This document shows, piece after piece, positions 7,677 to 14,616 of a DNA stretch of 20,263 nt. This DNA is from Candidatus Roizmanbacteria bacterium (lineage in GTDB: Bacteria > Patescibacteriota > Microgenomatia > UBA1406). The notes below the pieces were generated by a model, which was given only the letters and a program-made list of their open reading frames with translations, had not been told where the DNA came from and did no database searches. The position numbers and the translations under genes were made by a program. Each line of letters starts with the position of its first letter. The first letter of the stretch is position 1. The stretch lies in NCBI GenBank assembly GCA_024653645.1, contig JANLHK010000046.1, forward strand, positions 1-20,263, written 5' to 3'.

Positions 7677-8996
7677 ATGTATCACGAACGAGTATTATCT
7701 TCGCAGCTTGCTGAGCATGTTGGGAAAGCCGTAGTAGTTGCTGGCTGGCTCCACAACAAACGGGAAATGGGAGGCATGACATTTTTTGTCATCCGTGACC
7801 GTCGGGGCCTCACACAGGTGTTAGTTGAAGCAGCTCAAGAGGCGTCAAAATTAAAAGGATTACAAAATGGCACCATTGTGCGGGTTACCGGTGTGGTGGT
7901 TGAAGATAAGCGTGCCCCCCATGGCGTTGAGATTCATGATCCGAAAATTACGGTTGATGTGCCGGTTACCTATACCGCACCCATTGAAGTAGATAAACCC
8001 ATTAATCATAAACCGGAGAATCTCGATACCTTGTTTGAGCATAAAGTGTTGACGATGCGCAACGTTACCGAAAGGGGCATCTACAAAATTCAGGCAGGTA
8101 TCGGTGATCATATTCGTGATTTTTTGAGAAGCCGTGATTTTGTTGAGTTTCACAGTCCTAAACTGCTGGCTGAGGCAACTGAGGGTGGGGCTGAGGTGTT
8201 TACGCTTGATTATTTTGGTCGGCAGGCAACGCTGGCCCAATCAGCACAGTTTTATAAGCAGATGATGGTGGCAAGCCTTGAGCGCATCTTCGAAATTGGA
8301 TCAACGTATCGTGCTGAACCATCGGTTACCACGCGCCATATGACCGAGTTCATAACGGTCGACGGTGAAATGGGGTTTATTGAAGGCGTTGAGGACATTA
8401 TGGATTTACTCAGCGACCTCATGAACTATGTGGCACACCATATATGGGAAACCCACCGCATTGAGCTTGAGGCACTGGGCGCAAAAAAACCGCTGTTAAC
8501 CAAAAAACTGCCGACAATTTCCCTGAAGGAATTGCATGAGCTGTATTTTAAAGAAATCGGTGAGGATACCCGTGAAGAAAAAGATCCGACTCCGGCAGAG
8601 GAACGGTTTATTTGTGAGTACTCTGCCAAACACTGGAAAAGTGACGCGGTATATGTAACTGAATTCCCCGCCAAGTATATGAAGTTCTATCACTATCAAA
8701 GCGAAAAAAATCCTGAGGTAGCTGAACGCGCTGATTTGCTGTTTCGGGGAGTTGAAATTGTAACCCTGAGCCGACGTGAGCACCGCTATGAGAAGATAAT
8801 TGCCCAGTTGAAAGCGATGGGCGGTAGTCCTGACCATCCCGGATACAAATATTTTCTGCAGGCATTTCAGTATGGCATGCCCAGCGAGGGGGGATTCGGT
8901 ATGGGACTTGAGCGGTTAACCGCTCAAATGATTGGCTTTAAGAATGCCAAGGAAGCAACGCTGTTTCCGCGAGACACCAAGAGACTGGTGCCTTAA
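7677..8996 (+). CDS. aspS: Aspartyl-tRNA synthetase, archaeal-type (probably non-discriminating)
   Basis: Charges tRNA-Asp with aspartate. The 439-residue enzyme has an N-terminal OB-fold (residues 1-105) and a class II core with motif 2 GSTYRAEPSVTTRHMTEF (near 208) and motif 3 GFGMGLERL (near 406). It lacks the roughly 100-residue GAD insertion of the usual bacterial AspRS (about 590 residues), so it belongs to the short archaeal/eukaryotic-like type (AspS2). In the anticodon-binding domain it reads GWLH with His26. From memory of work on archaeal AspRS, His there, with Pro in the RAP loop (P81), goes with relaxed recognition of tRNA-Asn. If so, Asp-tRNA-Asn would need GatCAB to make Asn-tRNA, an inference not testable here. 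It is controlled by the T-box upstream. No Shine-Dalgarno sequence is seen. Confidence 0.95.
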   Translation: MYHERVLSSQLAEHVGKAVVVAGWLHNKREMGGMTFFVIRDRRGLTQVLVEAAQEASKLKGLQNGTIVRVTGVVVEDKRAPHGVEIHDPKITVDVPVTYTAPIEVDKPINHKPENLDTLFEHKVLTMRNVTERGIYKIQAGIGDHIRDFLRSRDFVEFHSPKLLAEATEGGAEVFTLDYFGRQATLAQSAQFYKQMMVASLERIFEIGSTYRAEPSVTTRHMTEFITVDGEMGFIEGVEDIMDLLSDLMNYVAHHIWETHRIELEALGAKKPLLTKKLPTISLKELHELYFKEIGEDTREEKDPTPAEERFICEYSAKHWKSDAVYVTEFPAKYMKFYHYQSEKNPEVAERADLLFRGVEIVTLSRREHRYEKIIAQLKAMGGSPDHPGYKYFLQAFQYGMPSEGGFGMGLERLTAQMIGFKNAKEATLFPRDTKRLVP

Positions 8997-9676
8997 GGTT
9001 TAGTGAATACAAACGGGAACAGGTTAAATTGCTGATTGTACGCGTATCTTTGTTCATGAGAAAGGCAGTTGGTGGTATTATGCTGTAATGCAATGTCGTG
9101 AATGCGATCAATCAGGTAGGTATTGGGATCATCAAAGCAGTACGCTGAACCTGATTCCAACCCAACCCAAATTCCCTTGGGCTTCATGACATCAAGAATA
9201 TGCGGTATTGCGACAGTCGTGTCGGTCCAACCGAGTACGCATGATGTCATAACGACATCGAATCGGTTACTCCATTCACTGGGAAGAAATTCAGCCGGCA
9301 TCCCGGTGTATAAATCGATTCCTGCATTGAGTATGGCTTTAGCATCAGTAGGATCAGTAAGCACATTAGTTGCCGTGATGTGATGATGGTGATGAGTAGT
9401 GTCTTGTATGGTAAGCGCCGCTTTGCCAATACCAGTGCCTACTTCCAGTATTTCATAGTCGTTGCTTGACACCAACTCAGGCTTCACCGCCAGTGCCAAG
9501 TGGGCAATTTTTGCGCGATCTTGCACATATGCCTGCGGTCGTCCTTTTCGTGCATTCAGTACTCGCAGTAGTGCTTCTCGTTGAGTCAGGAATAGTTGAT
9601 ATCCGGATTGATCTGAGAATGCACTCACGGGTTGCCACAAATCGTGACGCGTTGGTTCAATGAGTTCGTGAAGCAT
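8993..9676 (-). CDS. Class I SAM-dependent methyltransferase
   Basis: A 227-residue protein with a Rossmann-type methyltransferase core. Motif I is ILEVGTGIGKAAL, preceded by a helical N-terminal cap of about 80 residues. Later come FDVVMTSCVLGW (motif IV-like) and VMKPKGIWVGLES (post-motif strand). The substrate is unknown. A His run (THHHHHIT) follows motif I. I chose the ATG at 9676 because a TATACT box lies 8 nt upstream (9690-9685), the same promoter-to-start spacing seen elsewhere in this window. An upstream in-frame TTG at 9703, overlapping the Nudix stop, would add nine residues. Its stop codon and that of aspS share the TTAA at 8993-8996, so the genes converge with no space between them. 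Confidence 0.8.
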   Translation of the reverse strand: MLHELIEPTRHDLWQPVSAFSDQSGYQLFLTQREALLRVLNARKGRPQAYVQDRAKIAHLALAVKPELVSSNDYEILEVGTGIGKAALTIQDTTHHHHHITATNVLTDPTDAKAILNAGIDLYTGMPAEFLPSEWSNRFDVVMTSCVLGWTDTTVAIPHILDVMKPKGIWVGLESGSAYCFDDPNTYLIDRIHDIALQHNTTNCLSHEQRYAYNQQFNLFPFVFTKP

Positions 9677-9684
9677 AGTCTCAT

Positions 9685-9690
9685 AGTATA
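9685..9690 (-). promoter_or_regulatory. -10 box before the methyltransferase gene
   Basis: TATACT on the minus strand lies 8 nt before the ATG at 9676, between the Nudix stop codon and this start. It supports the shorter start and a leaderless transcript. There is no convincing -35. Confidence 0.4.
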
Positions 9691-9699
9691 ATCCTTGAG

Positions 9700-10230
9700 T
9701 CAAATGATGTGAGTAAGAAAGCGCAGTGCTTCCAGATTGGTTTCGTCAGTGGTGGTAACACGTGCTTCGCGTATAGTGAGCCATTTGTTGGTATAAAACT
9801 CTTTTTTTAACTCTGGATGATCAGTATTAATCTGGTTTTTGCGCACTGGAACAAAGTACCAAATATGATAGTGCTCTCTGCAGGTAAATTTTGTGGATGG
9901 AGGTATAGTAATGTGGTTGATTAGCGATGGTCCGATCAGATCATCATTAGTCAGTTGCAAGCCAACTTCCTCATACAGTTCACGCAGAGCGGCCTGCAAA
10001 GGAAGTTCGCCTTTATCAATATGACCACCATTAAACAGCCATTTGTCTGCTTTTTTATGGTGACCCATAAACACCTCTTTGGTCATAGGATCAAAGATGC
10101 CCATGTACGTACAAAAGTGCGAAACAGGATTTTCATCGCGGGTAACATCACCCTTTTGGGCTCGATTGAGAAAGGCAGGGTACTGATGACTGTGAGAAAA
10201 GAATTTCGTTAGTATTGTTTCAATATCCAC
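9700..10230 (-). CDS. Nudix hydrolase
   Basis: Nudix enzymes hydrolyse nucleoside diphosphates linked to another moiety. The 176-residue product carries a complete Nudix box at residues 69-91: GHIDKGE, seven residues, then RELYEEVGL, fitting G-x5-E-x7-REUxEExGU. The catalytic Arg83 and Glu84 and the metal ligands Glu87 and Glu88 are all present. The strand before it (KWLFNGG) and the family-typical WLT-containing C-terminus are also there. The substrate cannot be told from sequence. The start is a GTG at 10230, 6 nt downstream of a TATAAT on the minus strand, again suggesting a leaderless message. It diverges from the TrpR-like gene, and the two promoters lie close enough that one bound repressor could affect both. 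Confidence 0.9.
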   Translation of the reverse strand: MDIETILTKFFSHSHQYPAFLNRAQKGDVTRDENPVSHFCTYMGIFDPMTKEVFMGHHKKADKWLFNGGHIDKGELPLQAALRELYEEVGLQLTNDDLIGPSLINHITIPPSTKFTCREHYHIWYFVPVRKNQINTDHPELKKEFYTNKWLTIREARVTTTDETNLEALRFLTHII

Positions 10231-10236
10231 TATCGT

Positions 10237-10242
10237 ATTATA
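10237..10242 (-). promoter_or_regulatory. Putative promoter (-10) of the Nudix gene
   Basis: TATAAT on the minus strand ends 6 nt before the GTG at 10230. The corresponding -35 position (about 10260-10265) falls inside the trp-operator-like palindrome of the divergent promoter, so the Nudix gene may share its control. Confidence 0.45.
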
Positions 10243-10248
10243 TATGAC

Positions 10249-10278
10249 TTGACAGCAATACTAGTGTACTAGTATAAT
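10249..10278 (+). promoter_or_regulatory. Consensus promoter with a trp-operator-like palindrome
   Basis: TTGACA (10249-10254) and TATAAT (10273-10278), both perfect sigma-70 consensus, are separated by 18 nt. The spacer holds ACTAGTGTACTAGT (10260-10273), two ACTAGT palindromes in a larger near-palindrome (10258-10275). As I remember it, the E. coli trp operator core is ACTAGTTAACTAGT, so this differs at only two central bases. The gene that follows encodes a TrpR-family protein with a nearly unchanged recognition helix, so autorepression is the natural reading. The -10 ends 8 nt before the ATG. Confidence 0.8.
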
Positions 10279-10286
10279 AGGAAGCT

Positions 10287-10556
10287 ATGAAAGCAAAAAA
10301 TAATCGTGATTTAGCAACGTTAATTGACGTTCTACTGAAGTTGAAAACGGAAAAAGCCTTGGAAGATTTCTTAATTGGTATATTGACGCCCAAAGAAATT
10401 TTTGAGCTATCGCGACGACTTGAGATTGTTCGTTTGCTTAAGACGGGTATCCAACACCAGGCTATTGCTAAAAAATTAGGCGTTGGCGTTGCCACTGTTA
10501 CTCGTGGATCGCGTGAATTACAACGTGGTCACTTCTGGTGGGTTTCCACCAAATAA
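10287..10556 (+). CDS. TrpR-family transcriptional regulator (TrpR/YerC-like)
   Basis: An 89-residue all-helical DNA-binding protein. Residues 33-78 align with E. coli TrpR: LTPKE, then SRRLEIVRLL, then the helix-turn-helix IAKKLGVGVATVTRGS (60-75), against ELKNELGAGIATITRGS. Residues equivalent to the corepressor contacts Thr44, Arg54 and Arg84 are kept (Thr34, Arg44, Arg73), while Ser88 is replaced by Glu77. Two E. coli DNA-contact residues (Arg69, Lys72) are not kept. The family includes both true Trp repressors and YerC-like proteins of unknown ligand, so tryptophan as effector is only a possibility. Its own promoter carries a trp-like operator. Downstream genes start 52 nt after its stop and are probably part of the same transcript. 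Confidence 0.88.
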   Translation: MKAKNNRDLATLIDVLLKLKTEKALEDFLIGILTPKEIFELSRRLEIVRLLKTGIQHQAIAKKLGVGVATVTRGSRELQRGHFWWVSTK

Positions 10557-10608
10557 CTCGACACCCATCAATTCATTCAATTCTCATATTACTAATTTAT
10601 GTATTTAT

Positions 10609-11703
10609 ATGAATAAAGAAGCAGTTGGTTTACATTTAGATGGCGTGACCTCGGTACGGCCATTTAGGGATTATTACGAGCAGCGTAACGGCACAGTTGC
10701 CCAGTATCTTGCACGTTATTTAAATTTGCCGTACCAGGATAGTACAGAGCCTACAGTTGGGCTTGACCGCCTATATACCGTGCCGGCAAAGACATTACTC
10801 AAAAGTCGAGCTCATGCAATGGGTATAGAAACAGAGGGGGATTTTTATGGAGCTGCGGTTGAACACCTGGGACATGTTGGAAAGGCAATTCTGCACCCAA
10901 CGATTTCTGAGTATATACCATCATTTTATTCGCCTTTGTTTGCGCGTGAAGTTCACCCTTTTGTGTTGCCCGGATTATCGGCGTTTTCGAGGGAGGATGC
11001 TCTGGAAAGCTTTTTACGTCTTAAGAAAGCATCCCCATCAGACTATATACGGTTTAAAGCACCAAATGAATCCGATGGTCATGGGCAATATGCAATCGCA
11101 ACGTTACCTGAAGCAAGAAAATTTTTGAACGCGCTGGATAACTCATTGGTGCAAGAGCAAGGATTGGTACTTGAGCTGGGGGTACAACATCCATCAACCA
11201 TTTCTGCCGGATTTGCTCAGATCGGAACTGATCGTTTTAGTTTTATTGCTGATCAAAAGAATGACAGAGGAGAGGATGGAAGAGACCGGTACGCAGGGTG
11301 CAACGTAGCCGTAGTCAGAGGATCCCTTTTCGATTTATACCGAGCCATACCATTAGACACCGTTCACCAGAAGGCGCTTGAATCGTGCGCGCAGCTATAT
11401 GAAAAATACTCGCAGTTCGATCCCATTGCATCACGACTCAGCTTTGATTATGTATATGGTCATACTGATATGGGTGATGAGGTGGGTGGAGTAACCGATA
11501 TTACGGCACGCTTGGGAGGCACCTGCCCGGCACTGGTTTTGGCAGCGGAAGCACTCCACGATACGTCAAAACAAAGCGTTGCGCAGGCAGAAGTAACCCT
11601 CAATTACGAGCCGGAGGTACTGCTTCCTGAAGAGCAGGGCGCAATCAATTTTATTGATGAACCGACGCTACGTCTATCAGCACGTTTACACCACGTGCTA
11701 TGA
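10609..11703 (+). CDS. DUF3182 family protein (ATP-grasp-like ligase)
   Basis: A 364-residue protein that I recognise as DUF3182 from its order of motifs: an N-terminal domain with LYTVPAKTLL, then FVLPGLSAFSREDALESF, then a glycine-rich RFKAPNESDGHGQY loop, EQGLVLELGVQ, and DRYAGCNVAVVRG. The fold appears ATP-grasp-like, with the glycine-rich loop over nucleotide and an acidic end (GLVLE), which would imply carboxylate-amine ligation. The reaction and substrate are not known to me. I chose the ATG at 10609 because longer in-frame starts lie inside the upstream regulator gene. The stop overlaps the next gene's start by ATGA (11700-11703), which indicates translational coupling to the zinc hydrolase. 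Confidence 0.8.
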   Translation: MNKEAVGLHLDGVTSVRPFRDYYEQRNGTVAQYLARYLNLPYQDSTEPTVGLDRLYTVPAKTLLKSRAHAMGIETEGDFYGAAVEHLGHVGKAILHPTISEYIPSFYSPLFAREVHPFVLPGLSAFSREDALESFLRLKKASPSDYIRFKAPNESDGHGQYAIATLPEARKFLNALDNSLVQEQGLVLELGVQHPSTISAGFAQIGTDRFSFIADQKNDRGEDGRDRYAGCNVAVVRGSLFDLYRAIPLDTVHQKALESCAQLYEKYSQFDPIASRLSFDYVYGHTDMGDEVGGVTDITARLGGTCPALVLAAEALHDTSKQSVAQAEVTLNYEPEVLLPEEQGAINFIDEPTLRLSARLHHVL

Positions 11704-12416
11704 AACGGATAGGTGTCATCGGGGGCGTGCACGGCGATGAACCATTAGGTGTTGCAGTTGCTCGAGAGGTTGGTGGCATACAAGCCAACCCTCGGGCAAT
11801 GAGGCACAAGGTACGGTTTACTGAAACGGACTTAAATAGAAGTTTTTTAGTGCAAATACCCATAAGCTATGAGGAGCGTTTGGCAACAAGGCTTGAAAGA
11901 GTGATTCGACGGGGTCATTATGATTGTATCGTTGACCTTCATACGACACGCGCTCATAACTCAACGTGTGCCATAGTTACCACAGAACCAAATGCCGTTC
12001 ACCGGCATATCATGCATCATATGGGATTAAAAAAAATAGTTATCATGCCACCCAGTCATGCCTTAATAAGCGTAAAACCCGACGTCTCATTGGCGCTTGA
12101 GATATCCCATGGTGACCGCACATACACTAAGTCATATTTGGTCAACCGGTTACGTACTCTTACCATACCCAGTAGTAGGAACACCAATCGAGAAACAATA
12201 GAGATATATCGTTGTGTACAACATGTTCATAAGAAGACCATACAACGGTTGCGTATTCCTCTCAGGTCATTTAAAAACTTTGTTCAGCTATCCGTACCGC
12301 AAAAAAAGAAATTAGGGTTACATAGCGATACTGATTATTACCCTTTATTTACCAAGGGCGTGACTATTGCCGATGGGGCATTTACGCTGTTGGCTGCGGA
12401 AAAAAAGGGATCATAA
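11700..12416 (+). CDS. AspA/AstE-type zinc hydrolase (aspartoacylase / succinylglutamate desuccinylase family)
   Basis: A 238-residue member of the M14-like aspartoacylase and succinylglutamate desuccinylase group, zinc enzymes that release an acyl or amino-acid group from an N-acyl amino acid or peptide-like amide. Metal ligands are visible as HGDE (His11, Glu14) near the N-terminus and DLHTT (His81). TDLNR (44-47) is the family's substrate-binding Asn-Arg pair, and ALEISHGD (Glu134) supplies the likely catalytic Glu. It is shorter than AstE or human ASPA (over 310 residues) with a reduced C-terminal domain. Start by ATGA overlap with the DUF3182 gene. Its last 79 bases overlap the end of the methyltransferase gene on the other strand. 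Confidence 0.85.
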   Translation: MKRIGVIGGVHGDEPLGVAVAREVGGIQANPRAMRHKVRFTETDLNRSFLVQIPISYEERLATRLERVIRRGHYDCIVDLHTTRAHNSTCAIVTTEPNAVHRHIMHHMGLKKIVIMPPSHALISVKPDVSLALEISHGDRTYTKSYLVNRLRTLTIPSSRNTNRETIEIYRCVQHVHKKTIQRLRIPLRSFKNFVQLSVPQKKKLGLHSDTDYYPLFTKGVTIADGAFTLLAAEKKGS

Positions 12417-13126
12417 TCGTCACGCAGTGGGTCGTGGGGAAGTACCAGATCATGCCAGCGTTTCCAAGCCACTGTTTTGTTATACGTTCGGTGAAGGGGT
12501 TGTACGTCCCATTCTGATGGCGCCAGTTTGAGACTCAGTGCAACACGATAGCTATGAGGTACCTGCAGGGGTTCCCAATCAAATCCCGATTCATGTAACC
12601 CATAAGTAACGCCGGGTAATTCTTCCTTATGGTAGGGGAATACCCGTATTTCTCCATCAGGCTTCATGACCCGCATCATTTCAAGGAGTGAGCGGTACCA
12701 ATATTTCCGTTGAATGTGTTGTATGCAATGGGTAGACATAACCAGATCAAAGGCATTGTCATCAAACGGAATCTCAATAATAGTTCCTGGTCTGACGATA
12801 TGTGCTTTATTGACTCGATCAAAATAGTTTGAATGAGGTGGTTGTACCTGCGGAAATAAGGGGTCCAGAGCGTACACCGTTGCGCCAGGGAATCGGTCAT
12901 CAGGCGTTTCAAATTTGTCACCACTACCCACATCAAGTATTTTTTTACCTGCCCAGAATTCTGCAAGGTCTGCCGGAGGGAGGCTCAGTATTGAGGCGCA
13001 GTGATTCCAGCTGCGGCACGTAGTGGGAATTAATTTTTCTTCGATATGTCTCCGCGCAGCTTGTATTCTGCTTTCGGTGTCATCGTGTGACACGACAAAA
13101 ATCTCGCTTTCTTTTTCTTTGATCAT
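12338..13126 (-). CDS. Class I SAM-dependent methyltransferase (Methyltransf_11-like)
   Basis: A 262-residue protein with motif I KILDVGSGDKFE, the acidic motif II after strand 2 (VYALDPLF), and FDLVMSTHCIQHI, then MMRVMKPDGEIRVFPY, the usual core of small-molecule methyltransferases. The N-terminal 60 residues form a charged helical cap. The substrate is unknown. A TATACT box (13143-13138) lies 11 nt upstream of the ATG. The gene converges on the zinc hydrolase gene with a 79-bp tail-to-tail overlap. It is not related closely enough to the methyltransferase at 8993-9676 to look like a recent duplicate. Confidence 0.85.
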   Translation of the reverse strand: MIKEKESEIFVVSHDDTESRIQAARRHIEEKLIPTTCRSWNHCASILSLPPADLAEFWAGKKILDVGSGDKFETPDDRFPGATVYALDPLFPQVQPPHSNYFDRVNKAHIVRPGTIIEIPFDDNAFDLVMSTHCIQHIQRKYWYRSLLEMMRVMKPDGEIRVFPYHKEELPGVTYGLHESGFDWEPLQVPHSYRVALSLKLAPSEWDVQPLHRTYNKTVAWKRWHDLVLPHDPLRDDYDPFFSAANSVNAPSAIVTPLVNKG

Positions 13127-13137
13127 AGGTACTCTCT

Positions 13138-13192
13138 AGTATAATCCCCCTGTCTACTCAGGCTGGAACCAGCCTATAACTTTTGATATAAT
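13138..13192. promoter_or_regulatory. Divergent promoter region with a palindromic operator candidate
   Basis: On the plus strand an extended -10, TGaTATAAT (box 13187-13192), lies 9 nt before the adaptor gene ATG. On the minus strand TATACT (13143-13138) serves the methyltransferase. Between them AGGCTGG-AA-CCAGCCT (13160-13175) is a perfect 7-bp inverted repeat. With 17-nt spacers, the -35 positions of both promoters fall within it. No regulator gene is adjacent. There is no T-run after the repeat, so I read it as an operator rather than a terminator. Confidence 0.55.
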
Positions 13193-13201
13193 TTGGCCTT
13201 C

Positions 13202-14611
13202 ATGGCACCAAAAATACAGAAAAAAGGCTTCAGATGGATCCGTAGACATCCTTGGATAGTAGTGCTTACCTTTGTGAGTTTGGCTTTGGTATTGGGCATA
13301 GTGAGTTTTGTGGTACGATCGAAGCCAGAGCCGGCGCCGGAGGAGTCTTCCGTGGCAAAGCAGGTATCGGTCTATCATATCGGCAGCTTGCCCTACGCCA
13401 GTGTGCAGGCAAAAATAGAAAAAACCGGTGTTATTACTATACTGTCACAAAGTTCTGGAGTAGTAAGTTCCGTGCAGGTAAAACCGGGTGAGGAAGTCAG
13501 TAAAGGCACACAAGTAGTGTCATTATCGACTAATTATCAGGGCGGTAACGCTTTATCGGTGCAGCGTCAGATGGCGCAAGTTCAATACCAGAATATTGAG
13601 GAAACCTATCCGATTCAGAAAGACTTACTCGAAAAACAACGTGATATGGCGGAACAAACCGATGAAAATAGCGAAGAACTGCGGGAGATAACCGAGCAGT
13701 CGTTGGATGAAACAAAGAATAGCTTGAATATTAATAATGACATTCTTTCTATCTTGCAGAAAAACCTTAATGAATATCAGTCTACCCATAGCGCCACCAC
13801 TGATAACTCATCGCAGATATTGGCAACAAAACAGCTCATAGCACAATACCAGTCTTCAACGAATCAACTGAACCAGGCTCTGCGTAGTTCAGAGTACCAG
13901 GCTGACGATGATAATCCTCCGGCTGAGCTTTCAGAGACACAGCGTGAGGTGATGCTCCGTCAACTTGACCTGCAGGAAAAATCACTTGAACTTTCCCGTG
14001 AAGTAAGCAAACTACAGTTACGCCTAGCCTCCATAAATGAAGGACTCATGTATCCGGTCGCTCCCTTTTCAGGAAGAGTAGAGCGTGTATTAGTACATGA
14101 AGGCCAGGCAGTCAATCCTGGAACTCCGTTATTGGTATTGCACAGCGAGGTATTGTCCGCTCGGGCTATTGCACTGGTGCCGCAAACTATGGCACGCAGT
14201 ATCTCACTGCTTGAGCCCAGCATGGTGACGATCGGCGCAGAAACGGTCCCACTCTACCCTGAATACGTGGCAAGCGAGCCCACTGATGGCCAGCTGTTTG
14301 CGGTGAGTTTTATTATTCCCGACACCATAAAAGCAAAGATAGCTCAGGGCAGCTACATTGCCATTAAGCTTCCCATCGGCGAGTATCAGACGGGCAGTGC
14401 TCTACCGTTTATTCCTCTGGACGCGGTCTATCAGTCAGAAAACGAATCCTATATCTTTATTGTGCAAAAGGGGCAAGCGCGGACGCGAAAAATTGATATA
14501 GGCACCGTATATGGGAGCATGGTCACCGTATGGAATGGGCTGCGGCAGGGAGACCGGGTAATCATAGACCGCACGGTTGTTAACGGTGATACAGTTGTTA
14601 TTGCTCAGTAA
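13202..14611 (+). CDS. Periplasmic adaptor / membrane fusion protein of an RND system (HlyD/AcrA-like)
   Basis: This 469-residue protein links an RND pump to the outside of the cell. A cytosolic basic N-terminus (KKGFRWIRR) is followed by one membrane anchor (about residues 18-41). The two halves of a lipoyl domain, GVVSSVQVKPGEEVSKG and APFSGRVERVLVHEGQAV, flank a long helical hairpin of about 170 residues with high Q, E and N content. A beta-barrel and a C-terminal membrane-proximal domain (DAVYQ, GLRQGDRVI) follow. The adaptor has no lipobox. I chose the ATG at 13202, not the in-frame TTG at 13193, because the -10 box ends at 13192. The permease starts 6 nt after its stop codon. No TolC-like channel gene is present in the window. 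Confidence 0.9.
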   Translation: MAPKIQKKGFRWIRRHPWIVVLTFVSLALVLGIVSFVVRSKPEPAPEESSVAKQVSVYHIGSLPYASVQAKIEKTGVITILSQSSGVVSSVQVKPGEEVSKGTQVVSLSTNYQGGNALSVQRQMAQVQYQNIEETYPIQKDLLEKQRDMAEQTDENSEELREITEQSLDETKNSLNINNDILSILQKNLNEYQSTHSATTDNSSQILATKQLIAQYQSSTNQLNQALRSSEYQADDDNPPAELSETQREVMLRQLDLQEKSLELSREVSKLQLRLASINEGLMYPVAPFSGRVERVLVHEGQAVNPGTPLLVLHSEVLSARAIALVPQTMARSISLLEPSMVTIGAETVPLYPEYVASEPTDGQLFAVSFIIPDTIKAKIAQGSYIAIKLPIGEYQTGSALPFIPLDAVYQSENESYIFIVQKGQARTRKIDIGTVYGSMVTVWNGLRQGDRVIIDRTVVNGDTVVIAQ

Positions 14612-14616
14612 GCCTC

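Noticed and set aside
9363..9396. ATG/GTG-rich repeat-like stretch (gatgatggtgatg)
   Set aside because: It only encodes a short His run in the methyltransferase on the other strand and is too short to count as a repeat.
9677..9703. TTG start for the methyltransferase at 9703
   Set aside because: A TATACT box lies between it and the ATG at 9676. It remains possible if the gene is only translated from the Nudix transcript.
10483..10608. Upstream in-frame extension of the DUF3182 gene
   Set aside because: It overlaps the TrpR-like gene by more than 70 bp, has no family match, and a better-placed ATG exists at 10609.
13160..13175. Palindrome read as a terminator
   Set aside because: It has no T-run on either strand and sits between two divergent starts.
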